This document shows positions 55,077-64,000 of a DNA stretch of 64,000 nt, in pieces (within the stretch, counting starts at the first letter, position 1; each line of letters opens with the position of its first letter). Below the pieces are notes generated by a model that saw nothing but the letters and a program-made list of their open reading frames with translations, had not been told where the DNA came from and searched no databases. Source of the DNA: Coniochaeta sp. PMI_546 (lineage: Eukaryota; Ascomycota; Sordariomycetes; Coniochaetales; Coniochaetaceae); the NCBI GenBank assembly GCA_021432605.1, contig MU271144.1, forward strand, positions 62,001-126,000, in the 5' to 3' direction. A program made the translations under genes and the position numbers.

Positions 55077-56369
55077 CTACTTCTTCAGCTTCATACGGTA
55101 CGAATAATGCCCCTTAGGATCCTTAGCCATGATTCTCATCGCAATGACATTGTTTGAGTTAACTCCGCCTTCGATACTTCCAGCCTGCGCGGAGAGCGTG
55201 GCATACTTGACTGCCTCCTTGGTATATCCGAGGTAGTTGTAGTTCAAGGCCGCCAGCTCATAAGCATCTGCGAGTCTCGTCTCAAGGTGTTCTTCTTTAT
55301 AGAGTTTGATGAACCTCGCGATCATGTCCGTCGTTACGCCTTTGCTCTCGTGATCGCTCAATTTTGCCTGAATCTTCTTGATCTCCTTGAGCCGCTTGTC
55401 TGAGTCGGTCAAAGTCGATGATTCCTTCGGGGAGGAACACAGGGAACAGGAGCACTCAGACCCTTTCCACTTCCGCAGGAATCGTTGCCGTTCAAGTCGG
55501 GTCAATAGCGGGTCGTTGATACGGGAGATTGTCAATTCCTCGCCAGGTTGAACGCGTCGGGCGGCCATCGTATGATGAACGTGATTTCCATCGATGTAGT
55601 ACGCCACGTTTGGGCGACAATTGTGCTTGAAAACAGCAACTTCTGGATGGCTCACGTAATGTAGCTCATTTGGACGTCCGTTTGCGGGCCATCCAACGTC
55701 TGATTCAAAAGAATGCCTCAAGATAACGTCCTTCAACACTCGACTCTTTCCGGCATCTGAGACCCTAGTCTGCCCCTGAAAAGCTTTTCTAGTCGCGTCT
55801 GGGAGTAGTTGGAAAGCCGCGGCCAGGAGCAATTCTTGCTTGGAGGCGTCAACGTCGTCAAAGAATGTCTTTCTGATCATCAGGACCGGTGACCATGCCA
55901 TGATCGCTTCCCCGCGCTTGATGCTCTGATTAGCAACCAAGGTCAACCCTTCACCATTGATGTCTTGGATATTGAATTGTGGCGGCTCCTTGTTGTTGCG
56001 GTTGTTGCCAGGATCATCGAGACGGTCCTGGACCCGGCGAATCTTCTGAAGGTTTTGCGCCGTGGTTATCACTGACAAGCCTCGGCCATGGGCGACGTCT
56101 TTGTTAGCAAAGACACAATAGTCCCCAGAACATATTTTAGGGTCTAGCCAACCGCCCCCCGTCGTGCTTCCTGGTTTGATAGGGCTCGTCGCGTTGCTTG
56201 TGAATTTTCCGATGTCGAAATCTCCAAGCACCCCGTCAGCACATGCTAAGCCACGCCCGTCGCTCCCTTTGTCATCTAACTGGCATCGTTCAACCGCCCC
56301 AGCCAATACACTGTTAGAAAGGAAGGTCAGGGTAACAGTAACCACCCAAACGCCGGTTAGAAGAGTCAT
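55077..56369 (-). CDS. SET-domain protein with an N-terminal signal peptide
   Basis: Intronless, 430 aa. The start is a strong signal-peptide candidate (LLTGVWVVTVTLTFLSNSVLAGA). The SET region runs from about residue 140 (NGEGLTLVANQSIKRGEAIMAWSP) to about 300. It keeps the substrate/cofactor knot HNCRPNVAYYIDGNHVHHTMAARRVQPGEELTISR, and a post-SET-like CSCSLC follows. The C-terminus is helical. Fungal SET proteins of this shape (the SMYD/SET-5 side) are usually cytosolic or nuclear methyltransferases. A secretory leader is therefore odd, though I recall many ascomycete genomes with such proteins. Its stop lies 125 bp from that of the monooxygenase (convergent), so a functional link is possible but unproven. 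Confidence 0.85.
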   Translation of the reverse strand: MTLLTGVWVVTVTLTFLSNSVLAGAVERCQLDDKGSDGRGLACADGVLGDFDIGKFTSNATSPIKPGSTTGGGWLDPKICSGDYCVFANKDVAHGRGLSVITTAQNLQKIRRVQDRLDDPGNNRNNKEPPQFNIQDINGEGLTLVANQSIKRGEAIMAWSPVLMIRKTFFDDVDASKQELLLAAAFQLLPDATRKAFQGQTRVSDAGKSRVLKDVILRHSFESDVGWPANGRPNELHYVSHPEVAVFKHNCRPNVAYYIDGNHVHHTMAARRVQPGEELTISRINDPLLTRLERQRFLRKWKGSECSCSLCSSPKESSTLTDSDKRLKEIKKIQAKLSDHESKGVTTDMIARFIKLYKEEHLETRLADAYELAALNYNYLGYTKEAVKYATLSAQAGSIEGGVNSNNVIAMRIMAKDPKGHYSYRMKLKK

Positions 56370-57935
56370 TCTTATTTCTTGCCAAAGGGGGCCAAAGAGA
56401 AGGCGTTTAGAATCACGTTGTACGCCTTCCTAGCTAAATGATAGGAATGGACACACTGGGAAGCCCGGTAGGCGCCCGGCATCTCTGGAAATATATCACT
56501 GTCTCTGCAAATTGCAACGTGGCCTAACCCAACATATCGAATGAGAAAAGCTTAAGCCGTGATATTATTAACGTGACATCATGCGCGGCAAATTTCATCG
56601 TGGATAAATGCAATCATTTAGGCAATGGCCGTGGGTCATTCTAAGTTCTTGAGGTTCATTCAGGCCAGCATTCAGCTGTCCCGTCTAATGAACTCTAACT
56701 CAACTCGGGGACACCGTATAAGAGGACGCTACTTAAGTGTTTTAGATATTTGAAGAGGAATATTCCTGTGTTGAGCCTTTAGGAGGCCTCGATGCAGTCG
56801 TATGGCTTTCGCTCCGTGAACGTAAACGTAAACGTCGTCTATGTTCCTCGTTCACCCTTCATAAAAACATGACTGAGTGACAGCGACAGCAACAATCCTC
56901 TCTTGGGTTCACAAAGGAGTTCAGGCCCAACGATAACAGTGATTATTACCGCAGGCCCCACCGGAACAGCAGAGGCTGCGTCCATATCAGCCATCGCCAC
57001 CTCCTCCCCATCTCCTACCACAAGCTCGGGTATGGTCTTACCGATTGTCGGTCTTCCGGCACTAGACTCCAAAACCTCAGCAACAACTCCAGAGCGTTGT
57101 AAATATAGGGCCGCACTAGGTATTTCAAGTCCGACTGCGGGCGGACTACTCTGCGCGTCGTACTCTTATCAGGACAGCCCACAGGCCTGTACAATGTATA
57201 TATAGTACCGTGCTCTATGGGGTCACATAGTACGTGACGGCGCACTTTGTCGCGAAGATGACATGGGCTTTTCCTGTCAACCACGTCAACTGCTTAGAGA
57301 AGCACGAGACTGACACGGGTCCCGCATATCAGGAGGGATATCTGGTGGTTACGGCGTTTTTGACCAATGTGAGGTCTGTTTATGCAACTTCATAGGTGGC
57401 CGTGGAGGTCAGCAGGCCTGCAGTTGTGTGTGGCTTTGGAAATGGCGGTGACTGGGGGCGAATAATATCGCCAGAGAGGTGAAGGCTTTGTGGTGGTCTT
57501 AAGAAGCGGTAATATTATGGTACCGTTCGCTAAATACGGAGATGGGGAGCATGTTCCATAAGGTTATGCATTCACGTTGGCAGTATGGAAACATTGGAAC
57601 GGAGTCTTTGATGCTGTTGTGAATAGGTCAAACTTGCAACTTGCCTCTTCGAAGAGTCCGTGACAAAAGCGGACGTCCCTAACCCTTTTTCCGTATTTGG
57701 ACCTACCTGAGCAACTCTCGGCTGTGGTCCGAGCCGCAACAGAGTAACCTAGAGCTAGCCTGAGCAGCTGGCCGGTATTGGAGAAGCTGGATTTGATGTC
57801 CAGTCAAAGTTGACTTTGGCCGCAACTCCAGAGCACAAGGGGAAGTGTATTTGGCTAGGTAGGTATCCAGGGCACATTTGGTGCGACACTCAAGTATTCG
57901 TGTCTACCTTCCTCGATTCATGAAAGTCGTGCGGG
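56370..57935. other. Intergenic, no certain gene
   Basis: At 56903-57200 a plus-strand frame is rich in Ser, Thr and Ala (TSSPSPTTSS), which may be a relic of a cell-surface protein stalk, but it lacks a convincing start or partner exon. No other feature. Confidence 0.4.
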
Positions 57936-58115
57936 GGTCATCCAGCAGTCGGTCATCCAGCAGTCGGTCATCCAGCAGTCGGTCATCCAGCAGTCGGTCA
58001 TCCAGCAGTCGGTCATCCAGCAGTCGGTCANNNNNNNNNNGGTCATCCAGCAGTCGGTCATCCAGCAGTCGGTCATCCAGCAGTCGGTCATCCAGCAGTC
58101 GGTCATCCGCGAGTT
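57936..58115. repeat. 15-bp minisatellite GGTCATCCAGCAGTC interrupted by an assembly gap
   Basis: Near-perfect copies start at 57936, 57951, 57966, 57981, 57996, 58011 and 58026. A run of ten N (58031-58040) follows, then copies from 58041 to about 58105, the last one diverging. As 15 is divisible by three, all frames stay in register. The plus strand reads SSSSR repeats inside a 215-codon frame (57878-58525), and the minus strand reads DRLLD repeats. Neither frame has other support, so I do not call a gene. The true copy number is unknown because the gap lies inside the array. Confidence 0.9.
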
Positions 58116-61100
58116 CTGACGGAAGTTCTAGAACCACACCAGTGTCATCGGTGGTAAGGTCAAGCGCGACAAAGGTGCTGCCTGCCTGGGAGTATTTCTG
58201 TGACATCAGCAATAAGCTGCTGGCCGCGCTCTCTGAGGTAGGTAGTTATGGTCGACGCAGACTGCTTTCTCCAGGCTCAGACACTAACGGCAGGATGCCC
58301 AGCGGAAAGCGGTTGAAGGTCGTACTTACAGGCCTAGAGAGATTTCAAGTTGCCCCACAGATCAGGGTGGTCAAAGTCAGAAGGCGCGAAGAGAAACTTA
58401 CCGTGCGGCTCACTTTGCATTTGGCCAGCCTTCAACAAGGACAGTTCCATTGGTTTGATGTGGATGGTACCCACAGGCGTGATGGAGCCGCTCGTGGCAG
58501 AGTAAATGTCACTGCATCGGCATGACACTTTCTACCGAGACTTGGACTACGAGCGATGTTCCCAGAAGAACAATGCTACCCGTACACTCGCTGCAATTGG
58601 GTAGCATAACTGACGCCTGTCCTGTGCCTAACCTGGGTAGTTCACTAACTTAGGATGTTAGAATTCATGACTTGCCGGAGGATGGGTAAGGTCCGCGGAG
58701 GAAGGCGCAACAGACGTCTACTTCGTCCAAGACCACCTGTTTTGACTTGCTACAAGCAACGACGCGTGAAAGTAGTTGCATCCTACCTAGGCACTTTCCC
58801 TGTCTTGATACCTTCCCTGATGTTTCTGTCAGTGTCTTAGCACTAGGTACTTCCTTCCAAGGTTACTATAGGTACCTTAGTCCTGCGGATTGCTTCTCGA
58901 GAACCCGCCACATTTGGACGGGAAGGTTGACATTGGGTCGGGTTACAACTTAGGTATCTAAATTACCTTGGCCGACGTTCTTTCAACCTTTTCCGATCGT
59001 CTTCATGTTCTCCCAAGCCTTGTCAGGACGCCAACACTGAACAATCTACTTTGTCTTTACCTGATACCACCGTGGCAAATCCTCCTCTGTCGTATCTCTT
59101 CCAATAACATCCTCTCAACCTTCCGGCAGATACAACGGGCTCTCTTTAGTTGCGTCTCATCGAGTTGGGTGCAATCCTCCCTTTCGCCTCCTCTGATGGC
59201 ATCACCGGCATGGGAAGCACTATCGAATTTCTTGTGCCAGTCATCAGCACCAAGCTCCTTCATGGCGTCCGTCCCTGTCCGTTTCTCCATTACGGATGGT
59301 CGACCCGACAATCGGTGCTGTAATATTCACGACGCCTCAAATCTGCCTGATGTAAGGCATACTGTGTCAACTGCTTTTTCGTTGCTAGACTGACATTTAT
59401 TAGTCCCTAGGATGCTTTCCTGCACCCATGTTGCCAGTTCAACTCTGCGGCTCGCTTTCTATGTGGACTGTGACCTCGATATCAATTCTTCCACCTCCCC
59501 ATGACGACACAACGACTATGATCGCCAAAGAAAATGCATGGGGCCTCGGCGAACTGGGACATGAGCCGCAGTTGCATGCCACACACCCATGGGGCTCTAT
59601 GATGCATTACCGAGCACCTAGGGTGGCATACTCAACATGTCTAACCCGCTGCGCAGCACCGTCAAGCCCTGCTCTCGCATTCCACACTACATCGCAAAAC
59701 GAGTTCTACTTCATCGTCAAGCCCGTTTCGCGCACTCGGCAATACACCCAATCCACCGTATTCTAAAGGCAAAACCAGTTTGACTTCACCGTCACACCCC
59801 TCTCTTCAGTCATCTCGGCTTTGACCGTTGCATCTCAGCGTCCACCTCCGGTATTTACACCATTTCGTGCGACTCTGGCCATCCGTTGTTGTTCATCAGC
59901 TGTTATCGATCAAACGTTGTTGTCGATCATTTGTTGCGGCGTTGCAATCATAGCAACTATCGGTACGTTTTCCATCTCTGAAAAAACTTCGTTGGCTACA
60001 CGGCTTGGCTTGTGATGCTCAATCTTTGCCTCTTGGCTTCTCGCTTTTTGCCTTTTGGCTGGCTTGTGAAACGAATCTTTTTGCCTCTTGGCTTCTCGCT
60101 TTTTGCCTTTGGGCTTTGCTTCTTCTGCCTGCGGCCTTATGCTTCCTGGTACTCTTTTTACCAATCCACCCAACGGCCATCTTCCCCGGGTCTTGCCGCC
60201 GGACAGGATTATATCCTCAAAGTTCTGACACGCTTCCGATCGAACTATGCCTACCTCGCAAAAATGCTCCTTCCTTGAGCAGCCGGGGCCACTACCGTAT
60301 CGCCTTGAGCCACCATGCTTGGGAAGACCGTCCTAGGCACATCTTGTTTCCTCCATTGTGGGAACACTCGAGAGAGTCTACGCCTCTCTCTGGGAGCGAG
60401 CTCCGCTACACTGCAACTCTGCTAGGGAACGCGTAAGTGCATTGGGAGCTCTCTCTGTGGAAAACAATCTAACTGGTGGCCACGGCCTTACAGAGTACAT
60501 GACCCCATGCCTTGACATCTGATCCGACGTGTCTCCAAGAGTACTTAGAATGTATGAGCCCGGGTGTCTGGCGAGGCTTGCGCTTCTTATGTCCGACGAT
60601 GGGGCTGCCATCGCATGATTTAACCGTCACCTCGCTTGACTGGGGTCAGAAGGTCACTTGGCACAAGAAGGACGACAAAGAATCCATCACGAAGGCGGGG
60701 ACAGCAGAAGGAAGGGAGGGTGGGTGTACGGTTGGGAGGTGGAGCAGCCCGAGCTCCGAGTTGGGGAGCATCTGGAGTTGCTCGATGACAAGCACTCCCG
60801 TCTGGGAAGTCATGAGACCAAGAGACCGCCCTTTGGGATGGCGAGCGGAGAACCTCCAAAGCCTTGATGCGTCGAGGATGACCCATGTGTCAAGCAGTGG
60901 ACGGGCATGGTGGTCATGGAGGGGATGATACCACGGTTTAACTATCAAGGTGGAGGTCGCTCCAAACTTTGATCTCCTCTGGATTGGGGATAGACTGAAT
61001 TGCTTGCTTCAGACGATACTGATTTGGATGTCTGGCTGGACGTCAGAAGGCGAATTGGGCTGGCGCATGGAGACCTGATCCATGCTTTGGTCTGAGGGCA

Positions 61101-61652
61101 GGTCTGAAGTGCTTTCCTACATAGACAAACATATGCTAGTTCAAGAAATTGTGCTCCAAACATTGTCTGGAGTCGTCCAAGAGGAGGGTTGTCGTGGTTG
61201 TGGCATGTCAGTCTTGAAGGATAACTGGTCTCAAGCAGAGTAACAGATCCCCGGCACTATAGAAAACGTTGGAAGACGTCTAATACACTGAGCATTCCAT
61301 CCATGTATTGTGGGACAGGATACTGTGACAGGTGTCTCTGATCAATGAAGAAGGCAACAATAACGACAGAAGTTAATAGCACCCTGACAGGATGTCCTTT
61401 CCACTGTTGCTTCTGCCTTCCTTCCCTGGGTCCTTCGTAATGCCCGAAAAGTGATGTTTACGGAAGGAAAGGGAAACTAGGGCGCTGTTATATGGTTCTG
61501 CCAGCTTGGTCCTTCCCTAACCTCCTCTGATCGGGAAAGAACTGCTCACCAATAAACTGTCTTTGTTTTTGCCTAACTACCCGTCAACTTTTTCCTCTCT
61601 TCTTCTTTTCTTTTTCTTTCTTTAGCCACCGTGTAGCTGACAAGTTTCTAGG
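58116..61652. other. Gene-poor stretch
   Basis: About 3.5 kb with many short frames but no family motif, no signal-peptide gene and no RIP signature. It includes the imperfect tandem repeat at 60024-60113. I see nothing else. Confidence 0.45.
60024..60113. repeat. Imperfect 54-bp tandem duplication, pyrimidine-rich
   Basis: The sequence around GCCTCTTGGCTTCTCGCTTT occurs twice, starting near 60027 and 60081, with the following TTTGCCTTTTGGCT also repeated (one T/G difference). It is not part of a recognised gene. Confidence 0.75.
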
Positions 61653-61696
61653 AAAACAAACAAACAAACAACAACAACAACAACAACAACAACAAG
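61653..61696 (+). promoter_or_regulatory. (CAAA)n(CAA)n leader directly before a start codon
   Basis: AAAACAAACAAACAAACAAC followed by about nine CAA units runs right up to the ATG at 61697. As an unstructured CA-rich 5' leader it should favour scanning and efficient initiation. It is also a microsatellite and probably variable in length. Confidence 0.55.
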
Positions 61697-62260
61697 ATGC
61701 CGCCGGCTCCGATGACGGAAGAGACCGGCCGCGCGCTCCTCGCCGCCATAGAGGAAATGGCGAAGATGCAGAAGCAGCTCGTCGACATGGCGAGGCCAGC
61801 CTTTGCGGGACACTGGGGTAACGCGACGATGGCACTGGCCGCCATCGGCGTTGCCGTTGCCATACTGCAATGGTTTTCGGTGGAGCCGAAGGACGTCGCA
61901 ACCGGTGTGGTTGCGGTGTTCTACACCATCGGCGCCAGTCTGTCGTGGTGCGGCAAGACCTGCTGGACCAAGCAGCGGGAGCTGAAGCAACGGTGGGCGC
62001 CGCCAGCCGCTGCCGAGCAACAGCAGCAGCAGCAGCAGATGGCTCCAGTCGCGCCTGCGGTGGCTGCGGCGGACCTGGTGGTTCCGGCTGCGCCGGCGGT
62101 TCCGGCGACTCGGGCCGCGACAGCGGCGGACTCGGACTTGGAGCGGGGTGATGCCGTTGCCAATCCCATGGGTTACGGCGGCGAGGTTGGTGGCGGTGTT
62201 GGCGGACCGAGTGTTCGCGCGCCTCGGCGCCGCAATCAGAGGTCTTCGGAGACCGAGTAA
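61697..62260 (+). CDS. Small two-helix membrane protein, uncharacterised
   Basis: Intronless, 187 aa. A short amphipathic N-terminus (EETGRALLAAIEEMAKMQKQLVDMARPAF) is followed by two hydrophobic helices, at about residues 40-62 and 66-84, each around 20 residues and joined by a short loop. The C-terminal half is cytosolic-type low complexity: seven consecutive Gln, an Ala/Pro/Val-rich part, a Gly-rich stretch and an RAPRRRNQR basic patch. GC-rich codon use matches the other genes, and the start context is strong. I do not recognise a family. It might be an orphan or a rapidly evolving small membrane protein. Downstream lies a CTTT-rich tract at 62280-62342. Confidence 0.65.
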   Translation: MPPAPMTEETGRALLAAIEEMAKMQKQLVDMARPAFAGHWGNATMALAAIGVAVAILQWFSVEPKDVATGVVAVFYTIGASLSWCGKTCWTKQRELKQRWAPPAAAEQQQQQQQMAPVAPAVAAADLVVPAAPAVPATRAATAADSDLERGDAVANPMGYGGEVGGGVGGPSVRAPRRRNQRSSETE

Positions 62261-63252
62261 GGAGGGCTAATGGACATTATTTTTCCTTTGTTTTTTCCTT
62301 TGTCTTTCCTTTGTCTTTCTTTCCTTTGTCTTTTCCTTGTCGCTTTTGGTCCCATTATATTCTTACGGGCGATGAAGACGGACTCTACACCTCCACGTCG
62401 GTATCGCCTGGGAACCCAGTCGAGAGACCCAAATCTCTCGTCCGGAGCCAACGTAGAGACGCATCAGTATGTATGTTACCTGAGATACGAGGACTCTTTG
62501 GACTCTTTGTTTCAATCTGGTGGTTTATTATATTAAACCTTTCTTTGCTTAGCTCCCTAAAATCCTCGATCACTTGTGTCCGTTTGTTTCATTCGGTGTT
62601 AGACCCTTACACCGAGCGTAGATAGATGTACTTGATCTCAAGTTGTCTTCTTCGTTGATCAGAAACACCTGTCACAGTAATCTGTCCCATGATATATGGA
62701 ATGCTCTTTTGGATCCAGGGATCAAGGCACGAAGTACAAAAGGTGTGACCGGTCCCTTTCTTTAGTAAAAATCTCTTTTGTAGGTATTACGAGAGACCTA
62801 GGGATAAAAGGCGGAAGCAGTAGAGAAAAGGACATCATATCAATTGCTACCAAAGCGTCGTTTAAGTTCTCAGCAGTAATACGCAAAGGGGAGTCAGATG
62901 GTAGGAGCCACTCTGGAGGCGGAGACATCGTAAAGCAGGCATCAGCGGCCTGCGGCCCAATCGATTCGTGTCGATAAAGTACCGTTGCACTTTACGGAAC
63001 ACGATAATGTAAGATGTGGCAGACCGAAGGGTAAACAGCAAAGCCAGCAGAGTTGTGTCGGCGATGACCTCAAACATACGATGAACACGGTGCCACTAGC
63101 AAACAGAAAGTGTCGTCAAGCGCCCGTGACGCTAAGGTTGTTAGGTTATAAAGTGGTGATGAAGCTATCGCTGCGACTTGTCGCAGCCCTGATACGCTAC
63201 GGACACTGTTATGTAGACAACTATAGGTGGTCTAAACGAAGCAGCTTCCCCA
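62261..63252. other. Intergenic, low-complexity start, no gene recognised
   Basis: Starts with a CCTTTGT/CTTT-rich tract (62280-62342) just after the small membrane-protein gene. The remainder has only unsupported short frames. Confidence 0.5.
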
Positions 63253-64000
63253 CTACCGACTCCACGACATGATTTCCTTGTGGGAAGGGAAATCCTTGGA
63301 GCTTTCAAGTATCTCATGCCACACAGAACCAATATTACCGCCATCCTTCAGGCATTCCAAGATACATCTTGCGGCGTCATCCCCCCAATCTGCCTCTAGT
63401 CGGTACTGCGCTGCCTGCGCTGCACGCCCAGGATGGAGACGCGTATCAATCTCGACGAGCCAAGCTGATAGCCGCAAGAGTTTAGATGTGAAGAGCAAAA
63501 GGTAGGCGTCTGCCTGATGCCCGCAAGTGGCAAGCCGGGAGCGTGTCCGTCTCAGCAAATAACCCTTAGCCCCAACGAGAGTGGAATGGACCCGTACGTA
63601 GCAAGCCCCCAGCGAGCGTCGTCGTTGGCCGTAGAAATGGTCGCGGGGCTGTGACTGTTGCCGTCTCTCCAAAATCGCAGCCTCCATCCGGTCCTGAGCG
63701 GCTTCCAGGCGCTCCAGGCGCGTAATCATCATCTGCTTGAACGCTCCCGTGCCAAGATCGCCCTCGGCCGGGATGCAAGATGTGACCCCTGCACATTCCT
63801 CGTATTCTGGTGGCGGTGGTTCCGTTGCCGCTGCCTGTCTGATTTTGTTAGATCCTCTCTTATGTATTTATCAGACCGAGAGTGCGAGATATATAGAAAA
63901 CAGTACGGGGAATGAGGTATGAAGACAAGGAACAAAGCTGTAGGTTACTCACTTAAGACTTGGATCAGGTTGGACGAAGTCTGGGTCGGTTACAGGAGCC
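63253..64000 (-). CDS. Uncharacterised protein, 3' part (continues beyond the right edge)
   Basis: The last exon is 63838-63253 (195 codons). It joins an exon at 63953 and above through an intron with GTGAGT donor and CTAACAAAATCAG acceptor; the upstream exon runs off the window. The protein has a PPPPEYEE segment that contains a PPxY-type WW-binding motif. A likely coiled coil follows (MMITRLERLEAAQDRMEAAILERRQQ), then a helical C-terminus rich in Arg, Leu and Ala that ends MSWSR. I know no family for this end. The missing N-terminus probably carries the defining domain. Confidence 0.65.

Noticed and set aside
57936-58115. CRISPR-like array
   Set aside because: Units are 15 bp and contiguous without unique spacers; this is a eukaryotic minisatellite.
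57878-58525. Ser/Arg-repeat protein on the plus strand
   Set aside because: The repeat keeps all frames open by its 15-bp period. The non-repeat part has no motif or good start, and the minus strand reads equally well.

Overview
The window looks like nuclear DNA of a filamentous ascomycete (Pezizomycotina, most likely a sordariomycete-type genome). Genes are split by short introns with GTAAGT-type donors and CTAAC-type branch points. The protein families are typical of plant-associated moulds. The left 10 kb carries the C-to-T signature of repeat-induced point mutation (RIP): CA/TG dinucleotides almost absent, CG kept, reading frames full of TAA/TAG.

Region 1 (1-10,555) is a dead retrotransposon block. 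A chromodomain-type Ty3/gypsy element runs rightwards from beyond the left edge. It carries a relic antisense reading frame (4705-5250) between pol and its 3' LTR (5307-5725). A second copy of the same family lies in the opposite orientation; its 5' LTR is 9585-10002 and its gag part is 7595-9584. Between them are about 1.9 kb of unidentified mutated sequence. The second copy cuts into a metallo-beta-lactamase-fold hydrolase gene whose metal-binding histidines have been changed to tyrosines by RIP.

Region 2 (10,733-15,210) holds one unidentified multi-exon gene and a frameshifted pseudogene with an acidic expansion.

Region 3 (15,957-31,731) looks like a catabolic cluster: class II aldolase, MFS transporter, HpcH/HpaI aldolase, RidA, 2-oxoglutarate/Fe(II) oxygenase, an Adr1-like C2H2 regulator, a second regulator without its DNA-binding part, and an extracellular intradiol dioxygenase. 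The palindromic motif GGAGGAGCTCC, or its core, lies upstream of the aldolase, the transporter and the RidA/oxygenase pair, with degenerate versions before the HpcH aldolase. This shared operator plus an unusual enzyme set is my best candidate for an undescribed system.

Region 4 (32,887-47,566) holds single genes for secretion and metabolism: MOSC protein, pectate lyase, a secreted protein made of two related halves, an HDOD/DUF3445 protein, a secreted Cys-containing protein, a GNAT acetyltransferase and a GH31 alpha-glucosidase interrupted by one stop codon.

Region 5 (49,437-56,369) resembles a small specialised-metabolite locus: a UstYa-like (DUF3328) oxidase, an MFS transporter with an 11-nt exon, an FAD monooxygenase and a SET-domain protein with a signal peptide.

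Region 6 (56,370-64,000) is gene-poor. It has a 15-bp minisatellite broken by an assembly gap, a small membrane-protein gene behind a (CAA)n leader, and a gene that runs off the right edge. All exon models were made by hand from splice signals and reading-frame continuity.
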